Positions 33,458 to 42,227 of a stretch of DNA of 64,000 bases are shown here, in pieces (position 1 is the stretch's first letter; every line of letters starts with the position of its first letter). The notes under the pieces are model-generated. The model worked only from the letters and a program-made list of their open reading frames with translations. It made no database searches and was not told the origin of the DNA. The stretch is from JALOAT01 sp041685115 (GTDB lineage Bacteria; Pseudomonadota; Gammaproteobacteria; Thiohalomonadales; Thiohalomonadaceae). The DNA is taken from the NCBI GenBank assembly GCA_041685115.1, contig JAWLGK010000001.1:310001-374000 (forward strand), written 5' to 3'. Made by a program: the position numbers and the translations under genes.

Positions 33458-34429
33458 TCAGCGCGCACGGAACTCCTGCGCGCCGTTCGGCAGGCCCTGG
33501 CACTGGAGCCGGCCGGGTTGGTCGAGCCGGCAACGTGCGGTGCGCGCCGGCTGTTGCCAGCCGAGCGCGGGTCGCAGGCCGTAGGCATCGGCCGCCGACT
33601 CGGCCTTGGCGACCGTGCGCAGGTCGGCGACGTGGTAGGTGTAGCTGACCGGGAAATCCCCCTCTGCGGAAAACGGCCCGAGCACCGCCTTGAGCGAGTA
33701 GCGCGCCTCCTGATCGGCGACCGTGCGACGACGCTCCTTGCTGAAACAGGTGACTTCGCTGGCGGCGGTCTTCAGGCAACTCGTGTCGTCGGTGGGCAGG
33801 AATTCCGCAGCGCGTGTGCCTTCGTACCAGCGCGTCCCGTGTACGTGGTCCAGCAGTGCGCTCGCGTCCAGCGCGCGCTTGCGCGGCGCCGCCGGGGTTG
33901 GCGATGCGGGGCGCGGCGGGACCGCGGCCGCCGCCACCCGGCGCTGTTGCAGCCGGGCGGGTTTCTGTGCCTGGGCCTTGAGGCGCTGCTGTTCGGCCGC
34001 CTCGCGCTCCCGTGCCGCCAGTTGTCCGGCCTCGGCGACCGCACGCTCGGCGGCCGCCAGGCGCTGGCGCGCCAGGGTGCTGCCGTTTTCGGCCGCGCGC
34101 CGATACCACTGCATGGCCTCACCGGGGTCCGCACGCAGTCCGGCGAGGCCCTTTTCGTGGAACACGCCGAGCTTGTACTGGGCCGGGCCGTGTTGCTGGC
34201 CGGCGGCCTGGGTGTACAGGGCCAGCGCCTTGCCGAGGTCCTTGGCGATCCCGCTGTCGCCCAGTTCATGGTGCTCGCCCATGAAGTACTGCGCATTGGC
34301 GTCGCCGCGCTCGGCCGCGAAGCGTTCGATGACCAGCATGCTGGGGTCCACGTCCGCCGCCGCGGCGCCGCCCGTGGCGGCCAGCAGCACGGCGAGGGCG
34401 GTGCCGTGCCATTCCGTCGTTGAAAACAT
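33458..34429 (-). CDS. Sel1-repeat periplasmic protein
   Basis: A protein of 323 residues with signal peptide (LAVLLAATGGAAA), three Sel1-like repeats (RGDANAQYFMGEHHELGDSG, DLGKALALYTQAAGQQHGPA, GEAMQWYRRAAENGSTLA), an Arg/Gln-rich helix, a Pro/Ala linker and a C-terminal domain with two Cys pairs (SCLK...TCFS and RCRL...QCQG). Third gene of the operon begun by the porin at 35997; 25 bases after the substrate-binding-like gene. Function unknown. Confidence 0.75.
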   Translation of the reverse strand: MFSTTEWHGTALAVLLAATGGAAAADVDPSMLVIERFAAERGDANAQYFMGEHHELGDSGIAKDLGKALALYTQAAGQQHGPAQYKLGVFHEKGLAGLRADPGEAMQWYRRAAENGSTLARQRLAAAERAVAEAGQLAAREREAAEQQRLKAQAQKPARLQQRRVAAAAVPPRPASPTPAAPRKRALDASALLDHVHGTRWYEGTRAAEFLPTDDTSCLKTAASEVTCFSKERRRTVADQEARYSLKAVLGPFSAEGDFPVSYTYHVADLRTVAKAESAADAYGLRPALGWQQPARTARCRLDQPGRLQCQGLPNGAQEFRAR

Positions 34430-34454
34430 CGCGAGTCCTTTCTTGGTTCACCGC

Positions 34455-34892
34455 TCAGGGCAGGATCAGCAGCACCTTGACGCTGGCATCCACATGACGG
34501 CCCTGCACATAGCCGAGCCCGCGCGGATTCGCGGCGACGGCGCGCCGCACGGCCTCGTCCGTATCGAACACCTGGGGTGGCTTGGCCTTGCCGGTGAACA
34601 TCAGCTTGGCCCGGTAGGATTTGAGCGCCTGCACATCCAGGCCGAGGACGTCGCGCGCGAACTGTGCGTAGGCCGCGCTGTCGGTGGGCTGGTCGAACAC
34701 CTCCACGGCGGAGCCGTCGGGCAGGGTGCGGGCGCGGCCGAGATAGATGTCCTTGAGCTCCTGCTTGGAGATGCCCACCAGTTTCACCCCGGGGTTCGCG
34801 ATGACGGCCAGTTCTGCATTGGCCGTTCCCGCCAGCGCACAGGCGCAGGAAAACAGCAGGGCGCCGAGTAATCCGTGTCGTGTCTTGCGCAT
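34455..34892 (-). CDS. Short phosphate-binding-protein-like periplasmic protein
   Basis: The product has 145 residues with signal peptide ending TANA. Mature part: ELAVIANPGVKLVGISKQELKDIYLGR (split for length) followed by LPDGSAVEVFDQPTDSAAYAQFARDVLG and a TGKAKPPQVFDTDEAVRRAVAANPRGLGYV segment, matching one lobe of PstS-type substrate-binding proteins. These short forms occur near porins and signalling proteins. It is too small for a full two-lobe binding protein. Ten bases downstream of the porin gene. Confidence 0.78.
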   Translation of the reverse strand: MRKTRHGLLGALLFSCACALAGTANAELAVIANPGVKLVGISKQELKDIYLGRARTLPDGSAVEVFDQPTDSAAYAQFARDVLGLDVQALKSYRAKLMFTGKAKPPQVFDTDEAVRRAVAANPRGLGYVQGRHVDASVKVLLILP

Positions 34893-34902
34893 GGCCGGGC
34901 CC

Positions 34903-35997
34903 TCAGAAGATCACGTCCAAGGACAGGCCGTAGAGATTGGCCTTCTCCACGGTGCCGTCGAACAGGCCGGGATTGTTCCGCTCCGGTTCGATGCGCTGGT
35001 ACTCGAACTTGAGCGCCGCGCCATCGGCCAGCTCGTAGCGCAGCCCGACCGCGCTGGAGGTCTGCTTGAGCGCAAGGTTCGACGGGTCCTTGCCTTCGTC
35101 CAGTTTGGCGTAGGTGACGTGGGGCAGGAACTTGCCCATCCGGTAACCGAGGGTGACATAGCCGGCGCGCTGGTCCGGGAAGGCGGCTTCCATGGGGCCG
35201 GACTCGGCGTCGCGGTCCACGTATTCGGTGTAGAGCACCAGGTCGTGCCAGTCCACGGTGAGGCCGGCGCTGGCGAAGCCGGCGGTCTCGCCCTCAATGC
35301 CGAAGGCCTGCGCATCCACTTCCGCGTGGGTGTAGCCGAGGCGGAAGCTGCCGGCATTGAAGTTCAGCACGGCGTTGACGCCCGCGAGCACGGGGGCGTC
35401 GAAGGCGATGGCGTCGCCGGCGTCCAACCCCGGCATTACCGCCGCCTGGGTAGCGGACGCGTAGGCCTCACCGCGATTGGAGCCCACGAACGGCTGGATG
35501 AGCAGGCTGGTGCCGCCGAGGCTTGGGGTGTACAGCGCGTCCACGCCCACCAGGGTGCTGATGGGGTTCAGTGAGTACACCTCCTGGGGCGGGCGCATCC
35601 ACGGATAGGCATAACCCACCTCGTAATAGTCGGAGATGAGGAAGGTGGGAAACTTCAGCTTGCCGGCGCGCACCTGCGCCTGTGCCGCCACGTCCATGCT
35701 CACGAAGGCCCAGTCGGTCTCGATGGTGTTGTTGCTGCCGCGGCCGCGCGCGAGCAGCTGGGCGGTGGCCGACATGCGGTCGTTGATGGCGCCGGTGAAT
35801 TGCAGGCCCAGACGGCTGTCGGTGTTGTCGAAGCGGGGCTGGTCGGTGAAGGCGTTGAGATAGGTGACGTCGGATTCGTCGATGCCGACCAGCGAGGTGG
35901 TCAGGAAGCCGTTGATGCTGACGGTGTCGGCGTGGGCCATGGCGCACACACCCCCCAAGGTGAATGCCAGCAGGCGTCCGGTAGTACAGCGGTTCAT
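34903..35997 (-). CDS. Outer-membrane porin-like protein
   Basis: A protein of 364 residues with signal peptide (LLAFTLGGVCAMAHA), SINGFLTTSLVGIDESDVTYL at the mature start and repeated beta-strand segments ending in LYGLSLDVIF, the aromatic-terminal barrel signature. The pattern TNTSRLGLQFTGAIND-like (DNTDSRLGLQF) and QVRAGKLKFPTFLISDYYEVGYAYPW resembles the beta-barrel porin family found with short phosphate-binding-like proteins. First gene of a four-gene unit running to 32732. Substrate not predictable. Confidence 0.78.
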   Translation of the reverse strand: MNRCTTGRLLAFTLGGVCAMAHADTVSINGFLTTSLVGIDESDVTYLNAFTDQPRFDNTDSRLGLQFTGAINDRMSATAQLLARGRGSNNTIETDWAFVSMDVAAQAQVRAGKLKFPTFLISDYYEVGYAYPWMRPPQEVYSLNPISTLVGVDALYTPSLGGTSLLIQPFVGSNRGEAYASATQAAVMPGLDAGDAIAFDAPVLAGVNAVLNFNAGSFRLGYTHAEVDAQAFGIEGETAGFASAGLTVDWHDLVLYTEYVDRDAESGPMEAAFPDQRAGYVTLGYRMGKFLPHVTYAKLDEGKDPSNLALKQTSSAVGLRYELADGAALKFEYQRIEPERNNPGLFDGTVEKANLYGLSLDVIF

Positions 35998-36154
35998 GTT
36001 GTCCCTCTTGTTGTTCTGTAGGGATTATCCCTATCGGTCTTGCGGTGGGGTTATACCAGATCTAAATGCCTATTGGAAAGGTCGGGTAATGCGCTCCCTG
36101 CCGATAACTTATAGACGGCAAATGCGCCCCTTGCACGGGGTTATGGTTAGGCGC

Positions 36155-37087
36155 TCAGCGGTGCCACCAGGGGACACGCCCGCCGCCGAAGTGCACTTCG
36201 TACAGCTCGGCGCGGCGGCTCGCCTCGAGCAGGTAGTCGTCGGAGGTCTTCAGACCGTCCACCAGGCCCAGTTCAAGGGCGCGGCTGCCGTACCAGTATT
36301 CGCCGGTGGCGACCTTTTCCACGTCCAGCTGCGGCCGGTAGCGGACGACGAAATCCTTGAACAGGCGGTGGGTGTCATCGAGCTTGCCCTGGTAGTGGCG
36401 GCGACCTTCCGGGGTGTTCTCGCCGAACAGGGTGAGCGTTCGCTTGTAGTCGCCCGCCTTGAACAGCTCCACGTCGATGTCGTGCTTCTTGAGCAGGCGG
36501 TGAAAGTTGGGCAACTGGCCGATCACGCCGATGGACCCCACGACGGCAAAGGGGGCGGCCAGCAGCCTGTCCGCCACGCAGGCCATCATGTAGCCGCCGC
36601 TGGCCGCCACGGTATCGACGCACACCGTGAGGGGGATGCCGCGCTCGCGGATGCGCGCCACCTGGGAGGCGGCCAGGCCGTAGGCCGCCACCATGCCGCC
36701 GAGGCTTTCGAGGCGCAGCACCACTTCGTCGCTGCTACGGGCGACCAGCAATACGGCCGTGATCGCATCCCGCAGCGTGTCCACTGCACTGGCCCTCACG
36801 TCGCCGCGGAAATCCAGCACGAACACGCGGCAGGGTTCGCGCGCGGTGGCCCGTGTCTCGCGTCGCCAGGCGCGGAGGGCGCGCCGGTAGTCGGCCCCCG
36901 TGAGCATGGCGGCCTCGATGCGCTGGGCGAGGAGCCGGTAACGGCGGTTGAGATGGCGGACCTGCAGACGCTCACGTGCCCGGCCCTGGGTCACCAGCCG
37001 CACCATGCCCTGGAAGGCCAGCAGTACCGCCAGCACCACGGTGACGGCCTTGGCGAGAAACAGCCCATATTGGCCCAGCAGCTCCAT
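36155..37087 (-). CDS. sohB: SohB-like S49 inner-membrane peptidase
   Basis: The product has 310 residues. N-terminal transmembrane helix (LFLAKAVTVVLAVLLAFQG), then the S49 fold: VFVLDFRGDVRASAVDTLRD, RLESLGGMVAAYGLAA, the nucleophile Ser in DTVAASGGYMMACVADRL and Lys-type general base expected in the second half (AGDYKRTLTLFGENTPEG). The domain order and length match E. coli SohB, a periplasmic-facing peptidase related to signal peptide peptidase A. Divergent from the gene at 37250. Confidence 0.88.
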   Translation of the reverse strand: MELLGQYGLFLAKAVTVVLAVLLAFQGMVRLVTQGRARERLQVRHLNRRYRLLAQRIEAAMLTGADYRRALRAWRRETRATAREPCRVFVLDFRGDVRASAVDTLRDAITAVLLVARSSDEVVLRLESLGGMVAAYGLAASQVARIRERGIPLTVCVDTVAASGGYMMACVADRLLAAPFAVVGSIGVIGQLPNFHRLLKKHDIDVELFKAGDYKRTLTLFGENTPEGRRHYQGKLDDTHRLFKDFVVRYRPQLDVEKVATGEYWYGSRALELGLVDGLKTSDDYLLEASRRAELYEVHFGGGRVPWWHR

Positions 37088-37249
37088 GCCATTGACGTCC
37101 CGGTGGCTTCCCCCGGAAGCTTAGCGTCGACGGCATCACGACCCCAGGCACCGGCCGATCGGCGATGCCGTGCTTCCGGTACAGTAGCGGCCCAGGCCTC
37201 GCCCGTGGGGTGCGGCGACTCCACCCAGACAACGACAGCTCCCGACAAT

Positions 37250-37993
37250 ATGACGACACCGGACGTTTCGACCCTTTCCATGCCCATCGCCGCCCTGATC
37301 GCCTCGCTGATCGGCGCGAGCGCGACCATTACGGCGGCGCTGATCCAGTTACGCATCGCCTGGCGCAAGGAGATGAAGGCGCGCGAGAACCGCGCGCCCA
37401 TCACCCAGAAGAACCGGCGCGGGCCGGTGGTGGCGGTGATCGTGCTGGCAGTGGCTTCGGCGGTGGGCGGCTTCGCGATGTCGCAGTATTTCGCCACACG
37501 CAGCACGGCCGCGGCGCAGGCCATGGAAGCACAGATGCGCACCCGGCTGGAGCAACTCAGCGACGTGGCACGGCGCCTGGAACGCGCGAGCCTGGCGCGT
37601 GAAGCGGGTGCAGCGCCCGTGAAGGGGGCCGGCAACGTCACCGTGGCGGTGATGCTGCCGCCCTGCGCCATAAAGACTGAACAAGGTGAACGGGCCTGCA
37701 CGCGGCAGGAGGCGGCGCGCGTGCAGTTGTGCGCCGAACTGCCGGCCAGCGCGGTGGCGACACACGTGGAACGTTACGTGCGCGACCAGCAGGCGGCATC
37801 CAGCTGGGATGAGGCATTGATTGCACCAGGCCAGCACCCGGTGGATGGCGAGTTCCTCGGCGATGCGGCGCCGGGCGCCGCCCCGCAGACGCTGTGCCAG
37901 GACTATCTGCACTGGAGCGGCGAGGACCGCATCGCCCGCCTGCGTGTGAATTACGCGCCGCCGGTCGTCGCGCTCGACAGGTTGCGGCCGTGA
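37250..37993 (+). CDS. Membrane protein of unknown function
   Basis: A protein of 247 residues from ATG 37250. Transmembrane segments at about 9-28 (IAALIASLIGASATITAALI) and 56-75 (VVAVIVLAVASAVGGFAM), a short coiled coil, then an extracytoplasmic domain of about 140 residues with three or four Cys (PPCAIK, ACTRQE, QLCAEL, TLCQDY). The N-terminal SxxGASATIxxAxIQL stretch is seen in many uncharacterised membrane proteins. No clear ribosome-binding site. The same frame is open far upstream, but that part is antisense to sohB and not coding. Confidence 0.6.
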   Translation: MTTPDVSTLSMPIAALIASLIGASATITAALIQLRIAWRKEMKARENRAPITQKNRRGPVVAVIVLAVASAVGGFAMSQYFATRSTAAAQAMEAQMRTRLEQLSDVARRLERASLAREAGAAPVKGAGNVTVAVMLPPCAIKTEQGERACTRQEAARVQLCAELPASAVATHVERYVRDQQAASSWDEALIAPGQHPVDGEFLGDAAPGAAPQTLCQDYLHWSGEDRIARLRVNYAPPVVALDRLRP

Positions 37994-38045
37994 CAAGGGC
38001 GCAACGGGCGCTACGCCGTGCGGCGCACACCTTCGGGAGTTTCTG

Positions 38046-38417
38046 ATGGCTGTTCTACTGTTCAGGCTCAACGGTGTGCCCGAGGACGAGGCGGACGAGG
38101 TCCGCATGCTCCTCAACGAGCACGGCATCAGCTTTTATGAAACCCATGCGGGGCGATTCGGTATCTCTTTGGCGGCCATCTGGTTGCGCGACGAATCTCA
38201 ACAGGCCATGGCGCGGGAACTGCTGGATAGCTACCAGGAGGCCCGCACGCAGCGTGCCCGCGAGGAATACCAGGCCTTGCGCCGCACGGGACGACACGAG
38301 ACCTGTTGGCAACGCCTGCGCGAACACCCCGTGCGCTTCCTGCTCTACGTGGGGGGCATCCTGTTCATCCTCTATCTTTCCCTGATGCCGTTCTTTTCCT
38401 TGCGCGGAATAGGGTAA
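38046..38417 (+). CDS. DUF6164-like small membrane protein
   Basis: The product has 123 residues starting MAVLLFRLNGVPEDEADEVR, a ferredoxin-like domain beginning (LLNEHGISFYETHAG, ISLAAIWL), an amphipathic helix rich in Arg/Glu and a single C-terminal transmembrane segment (FLLYVGGILFILYLSLMPFF). Matches the DUF6164 family common in gammaproteobacteria. Function unknown. Six bases upstream of the NlpC/P60 gene, so co-transcribed. Confidence 0.75.
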   Translation: MAVLLFRLNGVPEDEADEVRMLLNEHGISFYETHAGRFGISLAAIWLRDESQQAMARELLDSYQEARTQRAREEYQALRRTGRHETCWQRLREHPVRFLLYVGGILFILYLSLMPFFSLRGIG

Positions 38418-38422
38418 CTGCC

Positions 38423-38902
38423 GTGAAGACGACCACCCCGTGGGCGATGGCGGCCGGCTGCGTACGGCATCTCACATTGGCGGCGCTGTTTGCCGGGGTC
38501 GCGGCCTGCGGCGCCGCCCCGACGCAACCGCCACACAACGCAGGGCGCGCCGACGTGGTCACCATTGCCCGTACCATGGTGGGTGTGCCTTACCGCTACG
38601 GCGGCGCCTCACCCTCCGGCTTCGATTGCAGCGGCCTGGTGCACTACGCCTATTCACACGCGGGCCACGCCGTGCCGCGCACCACCGAGCTGCAGTATGC
38701 GCGCGCCAAGGCGGTGCACGGCGAGCGCCTCGCCGCCGGCGACCTGCTGTTTTTCGTCATCCGCAACAAGCCCTCCCACGTAGGCATCTACGTCGGCGAC
38801 GGACGCTTTGTGCACGCGCCGTCCTCGGGCAAGGCCGTGAGCTACGGCTCGCTCGCCGATCCCTACTGGCAGGCGCGGCTGGTCAAGATTGGCCGCTTCT
38901 GA
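38423..38902 (+). CDS. NlpC/P60 peptidoglycan hydrolase lipoprotein
   Basis: A protein of 159 residues from GTG 38423. Lipobox LFAGVAAC (Cys29), then the C40 papain-like fold: VPYRYGGASPSGFDCSGLVHY with nucleophile Cys69, and PSHVGIYVGDGRFVHAP with His119. Such enzymes cleave gamma-D-Glu-meso-DAP bonds in peptidoglycan. Anchored in the outer membrane by inference. The short mature part is the catalytic domain only. Confidence 0.9.
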   Translation: MKTTTPWAMAAGCVRHLTLAALFAGVAACGAAPTQPPHNAGRADVVTIARTMVGVPYRYGGASPSGFDCSGLVHYAYSHAGHAVPRTTELQYARAKAVHGERLAAGDLLFFVIRNKPSHVGIYVGDGRFVHAPSSGKAVSYGSLADPYWQARLVKIGRF

Positions 38903-39075
38903 GGCTGCACTGCCGTCATTCCGGCTGGGACCTTCCCCGCGTGTTTGCGAAAACGCCACAAACCGGCGCGTCCAGCATGGTAAATTGACGCGGTTCCCGT
39001 CGCGCTGTCGTTGGGCGGGACACGTGTTCACCGGCGTGCAGCGCTGCCGGCTGCCGTCCCGACCGTCACCTGATC

Positions 39076-39987
39076 ATGACCATGCTGATTCGATCCATCT
39101 CCCGTGCCGCGGCATTCCTGCTCGCGCTGCTTCTGACCAACGCCGCAGCGGCCGCTGAATCCGCCGTACGCCACGTGCAGTCCGCGCTGGTCATCGATGT
39201 CGCCACCCGCGCGGTGCTGTACGCCCATCGCGAACATGAGCGCGTCGATCCGGCCTCGCTGGTGAAAATGATGGTGACCCTGCTCGCCATGGAGCGCATC
39301 GAGCGCGGCGAGCTCAGCCTCGACGACACCTATACGGTGTCCGCGGCGGCCAGCCGCATTGGTGGTCACCAGATCTATCTCAAGCATCGCGAGGAATTTC
39401 CGCTGCGCGATCTGCTCAAGTCGGTGGTGATCGCTTCCGCGAACGACGCGGCCTTTGCCGTGGCCGAGCACATCGCCGGTTCGCAGGAGGCCTTCGTTTC
39501 CCTGATGAATTCACGCGCCCAGCAACTCGGCATGCGCGACACGCGATTTACCAATGCCCACGGCCTGCCGCCCAACCGCCGCAAGGGCCAGCAGGCGAAC
39601 TACACCACGGCCCACGACCTGGCCATTCTCGCCACGGCGTTGATGAAGTATCCGCAGGTGCGAGCCTGGGCGGCCACGCGCCTGGAGTCGGTGCGCGGTG
39701 GCGCCTTTCAGCTCCTCAACACCAACCAGCGCTTCCTGCAGGGCTTCGCCGGCGCCGACGGTTTCAAGACCGGCTATCATCCCCGCGGTGCGGGCTTTTC
39801 CGTGGTGGCTACGGCCACGCGCGAGGGGCGCAGCCTGCTGGCGGTGGTGCTTGGTGCACCGAGTGGCCGGGCGCGCCTGGCGGCGGCCACCCAACTGCTT
39901 GAGCTCGGCTTTGCGGACAAGCTGCATATGTCGTCCATGACCGCAGCGGCGGCATCGTCCATGCCGGGTACCACGGGCACCCACTGA
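39076..39987 (+). CDS. D-alanyl-D-alanine carboxypeptidase/endopeptidase (S11 penicillin-binding protein)
   Basis: The product has 303 residues with a signal peptide (AAAFLLALLLTNAAAAA). The three active-site motifs are present: SxxK as Ser61-Leu-Val-Lys64, SxN as Ser121-Ala-Asn123 and KTG at 231-233. The enzyme trims D-Ala from peptidoglycan stem peptides, or cleaves cross-links. It stops soon after the catalytic domain and lacks the C-terminal beta domain and membrane anchor of PBP5, so in size it resembles PBP7. An ATG at 39082 is an equally plausible start. Confidence 0.9.
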   Translation: MTMLIRSISRAAAFLLALLLTNAAAAAESAVRHVQSALVIDVATRAVLYAHREHERVDPASLVKMMVTLLAMERIERGELSLDDTYTVSAAASRIGGHQIYLKHREEFPLRDLLKSVVIASANDAAFAVAEHIAGSQEAFVSLMNSRAQQLGMRDTRFTNAHGLPPNRRKGQQANYTTAHDLAILATALMKYPQVRAWAATRLESVRGGAFQLLNTNQRFLQGFAGADGFKTGYHPRGAGFSVVATATREGRSLLAVVLGAPSGRARLAAATQLLELGFADKLHMSSMTAAAASSMPGTTGTH

Positions 39988-40064
39988 CTACGGGTGTCCG
40001 CGCCGAGAGATTATTGAAAACGGAGTCGTCCGCGGCTCGGCCCATGCGGACGGACCTGGCCCCG

Positions 40065-40478
40065 TCAGTGGATGCGTTCGGGGGTGTCGTCTTCCTCGTC
40101 GAAGTCGTCGTCCCCATCGTCCTCGTCTTCGTCGCTGTCGTCGTATTCCAGGACGTCGTCCTCATCGTCGTCTTCATCCGTAACTTCGAAGATGTGGTCG
40201 AAGAGCCCGGATACGAGCTCATGCAGCTGGGCGCCGTGTTCGCCGAGGAGGAGATCGTCGGGAGCCTCGCCGGCGGCGAAGGCCAGCCGCGGTTGCACGG
40301 AGGTGCCCTCGCCATCGATGGCGGAGGCCACCGCGTAGCCGATGCGCGCGGTGAGTTCGGCGACGTCTTCCGGCGCGAGGTCCGCGCTTTCGAGTTCGTC
40401 CTTGACGGCCAGGAGGATGTCGCGCAGCAGTTGCAGCTGCAGGTGCTCATAGGCGGCGTTGTCCCGGGTAATCGACAT
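40065..40478 (-). CDS. Acidic-tailed hypothetical protein
   Basis: A protein of 137 residues from ATG 40478, preceded by CCAGGAGCATGCC. Residues 1-90 form a helical domain (AYEHLQLQLLRDILLAVKDEL, LTARIGYAVASAIDG), followed by about 40 residues that are almost all Asp and Glu (DEDDDEDDVLEYDDSDEDED). The tail may bind cations or mimic nucleic acid. No family recognised. Divergent from msrB, 134 bases away. Confidence 0.65.
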   Translation of the reverse strand: MSITRDNAAYEHLQLQLLRDILLAVKDELESADLAPEDVAELTARIGYAVASAIDGEGTSVQPRLAFAAGEAPDDLLLGEHGAQLHELVSGLFDHIFEVTDEDDDEDDVLEYDDSDEDEDDGDDDFDEEDDTPERIH

Positions 40479-40611
40479 GGCATGCTCCTGGCGAGGTTTT
40501 CGGCCGCGAAGATAAACCGGCCGCGACGGCGGCGCAATCGGCGCACCGATGCGTGGCGCGCATTCTTTCGTTTTTGGTGCGGGGCGGCTATAACCTTGTG
40601 AGGAGTGACAC

Positions 40612-41007
40612 ATGACCTTCAAGATCCACAAGGCCGATGAGGAGTGGCGGGCACAGCTCACGCCCGAGCAGTACGCCGTATGTCGGCAGCGCGGCACCGA
40701 GCGCCCCTATTCCGGGGCGTACTGCGCGAGCCATGACCCGGGCATCTATCAGTGCGTTTGCTGCGGCTCGCCGCTGTTCCGCGCCGAACGCAAGTTCGAG
40801 TCCGGCACCGGCTGGCCAAGCTACACCGAACCGGTCGACCCAGAGGCCGTCGTCACGGCCGATGACTACGGTTTCGGCATGCATCGCGTGGAGGTCATGT
40901 GCGCCACCTGCGGTGCCCACCTCGGCCATGTGTTCGACGATGGCCCGCCGCCTACAGGTAAACGCTACTGCATTAACTCAATCTGTCTGCAACTTTCACC
41001 TAAATAG
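40612..41007 (+). CDS. msrB: Peptide-methionine (R)-S-oxide reductase
   Basis: The product has 131 residues, the usual length. Zinc ligands are CxxC at 48-51 and Cys97/Cys100 in CATCGAHLGHVF; catalytic Cys120 in KRYCINS. FESGTGWPSYTEPV and HRVEVMCATCGAHLGHVFDDG are diagnostic (quoted in part). The C-terminus has an additional Cys125 that could resolve the sulfenic intermediate. Repairs methionine-R-sulfoxide in cytoplasmic proteins. GAGGAG precedes the start. Confidence 0.95.
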   Translation: MTFKIHKADEEWRAQLTPEQYAVCRQRGTERPYSGAYCASHDPGIYQCVCCGSPLFRAERKFESGTGWPSYTEPVDPEAVVTADDYGFGMHRVEVMCATCGAHLGHVFDDGPPPTGKRYCINSICLQLSPK

Positions 41008-41089
41008 CGGTTTGGCGTGAGGCAGGGAAGTTGCTACGCTTCCTCGGTTCGCGGGGGGCGCCGCGGTGGTGTTTTTACGAGGAAAATGA

Positions 41090-42193
41090 ATGGCCAGAGA
41101 TCAGGACACGCCGGGCGCGGATGGCGAACCCGGCCGCGAGCGTGACCCGGTGTTCGCCGACGCGGCCGACAAGACGCGTGCCAAAGGCGCATCGGATGAC
41201 GAGCTCGAGGACCTCGAGGCCTTCCTCGATGCGTTTGAAAAAAACCCAGAAGCTGCCAGTGCCAGCGCCGGCAAGGAGGAGGCCACCCCGGTCGTGGACT
41301 TCGCCGCGCCCGAGCACGTGGAAGCCCTGGTACATGGCCTGTTGAAGGACGACGATTTCAATCTGGACGTTGCTGACGGCAGGAAGGCCGAGCCGAGGCC
41401 GTCGACACCCACCCCAGCCACTGGCGCCGGCTACACGGCATCGCCGCGCGCCTCTGCCAAGAAAGAGAACAACCGCATGACCACCACCCAGCGTTCCGCC
41501 CCTGCCGCCGTCGCTGCCCTCGCCATGAGTACGGTTGCGCTGCTGATTTCGATAGGCGCGGGTTGGGCCGCATTCGGTCCACGCGACGACGCAGCGACCA
41601 CCGATCCAGCGCTGTCGTCCGTCATGACCGAGATCGCCGGATTGAAGCGGCGCATGACCGAATTGAGCGCGCTCGCCCGGCAGCCTGCCCCGGACATGGG
41701 GGCCCTCGATCAGCGCATGGAGGAACTGCAGCAGACCGTGAACGCCCTGGAGGCGAAGCTGAGCGCGACGCCGGAAGCTGCGGCGGCGGGAGGCGTATCC
41801 GGGCCTGTGGCGCCCGCCGAACCCGCGGCGCCGGTCAAGCCCGTGGCGGCAGTAAAGCCTGCGGCGGCGAACTCCGAAACCGCGGCCAGTCCCATGGCGC
41901 CGGCTGACGGAAAGGCACCCGCGGGGGAGGTCGCCCGCAAGGCCCCCACCCAGACCTGGTTGGTAAACCTGGTTTCCTTCTCGGTGCGCAAGGGTGCGGA
42001 AGCGGCGCAGAAACGCGCCAAGGCGCAGGGCATCGATACCCGCATCGTGGTGGCGCAGCATGGTGGCCGCACCTGGTATCGCCTGGCGGTCGGGGGCTTC
42101 GGGAGCGCCGATGCCGCACGTGCCTATGTGGCGGGCGAGGCCCGGAAGGCCGGTTACCCCAAGGCCTGGATTGCCGGTCCCCAGGACCTCTGA
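41090..42193 (+). CDS. Membrane-anchored SPOR-domain protein
   Basis: A protein of 367 residues: an acidic cytoplasmic N-terminal region (1-125), one transmembrane helix (about 143-162, AAVAALAMSTVALLISIGAG), a coiled coil (about 180-220), an Ala/Pro/Lys linker and a C-terminal SPOR domain (about 285-365) with TWLVNLVSFSVRKGAEAAQKRA, WYRLAVGGFGSADAARAYV. SPOR domains bind denuded glycan strands at division septa, so a role in cell division or envelope is likely. Monocistronic. Confidence 0.85.
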   Translation: MARDQDTPGADGEPGRERDPVFADAADKTRAKGASDDELEDLEAFLDAFEKNPEAASASAGKEEATPVVDFAAPEHVEALVHGLLKDDDFNLDVADGRKAEPRPSTPTPATGAGYTASPRASAKKENNRMTTTQRSAPAAVAALAMSTVALLISIGAGWAAFGPRDDAATTDPALSSVMTEIAGLKRRMTELSALARQPAPDMGALDQRMEELQQTVNALEAKLSATPEAAAAGGVSGPVAPAEPAAPVKPVAAVKPAAANSETAASPMAPADGKAPAGEVARKAPTQTWLVNLVSFSVRKGAEAAQKRAKAQGIDTRIVVAQHGGRTWYRLAVGGFGSADAARAYVAGEARKAGYPKAWIAGPQDL

Positions 42194-42227
42194 AACACCA
42201 GGCGTACCGCCGCTTGGAGCGCCGGGT

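Noticed and set aside
35864..37249. Upstream part of a 709-codon plus-strand frame ending at 37993
   Set aside because: It is antisense to the porin 5' end and the complete sohB gene. Only the last 247 codons, from ATG 37250, have their own features (signal helices, Cys pattern).
40072..40338. Ser-rich plus-strand frame of 88 codons
   Set aside because: Antisense of the Asp/Glu-rich tail of the 40065-40478 gene (Asp codons read backwards give Ser/Val).
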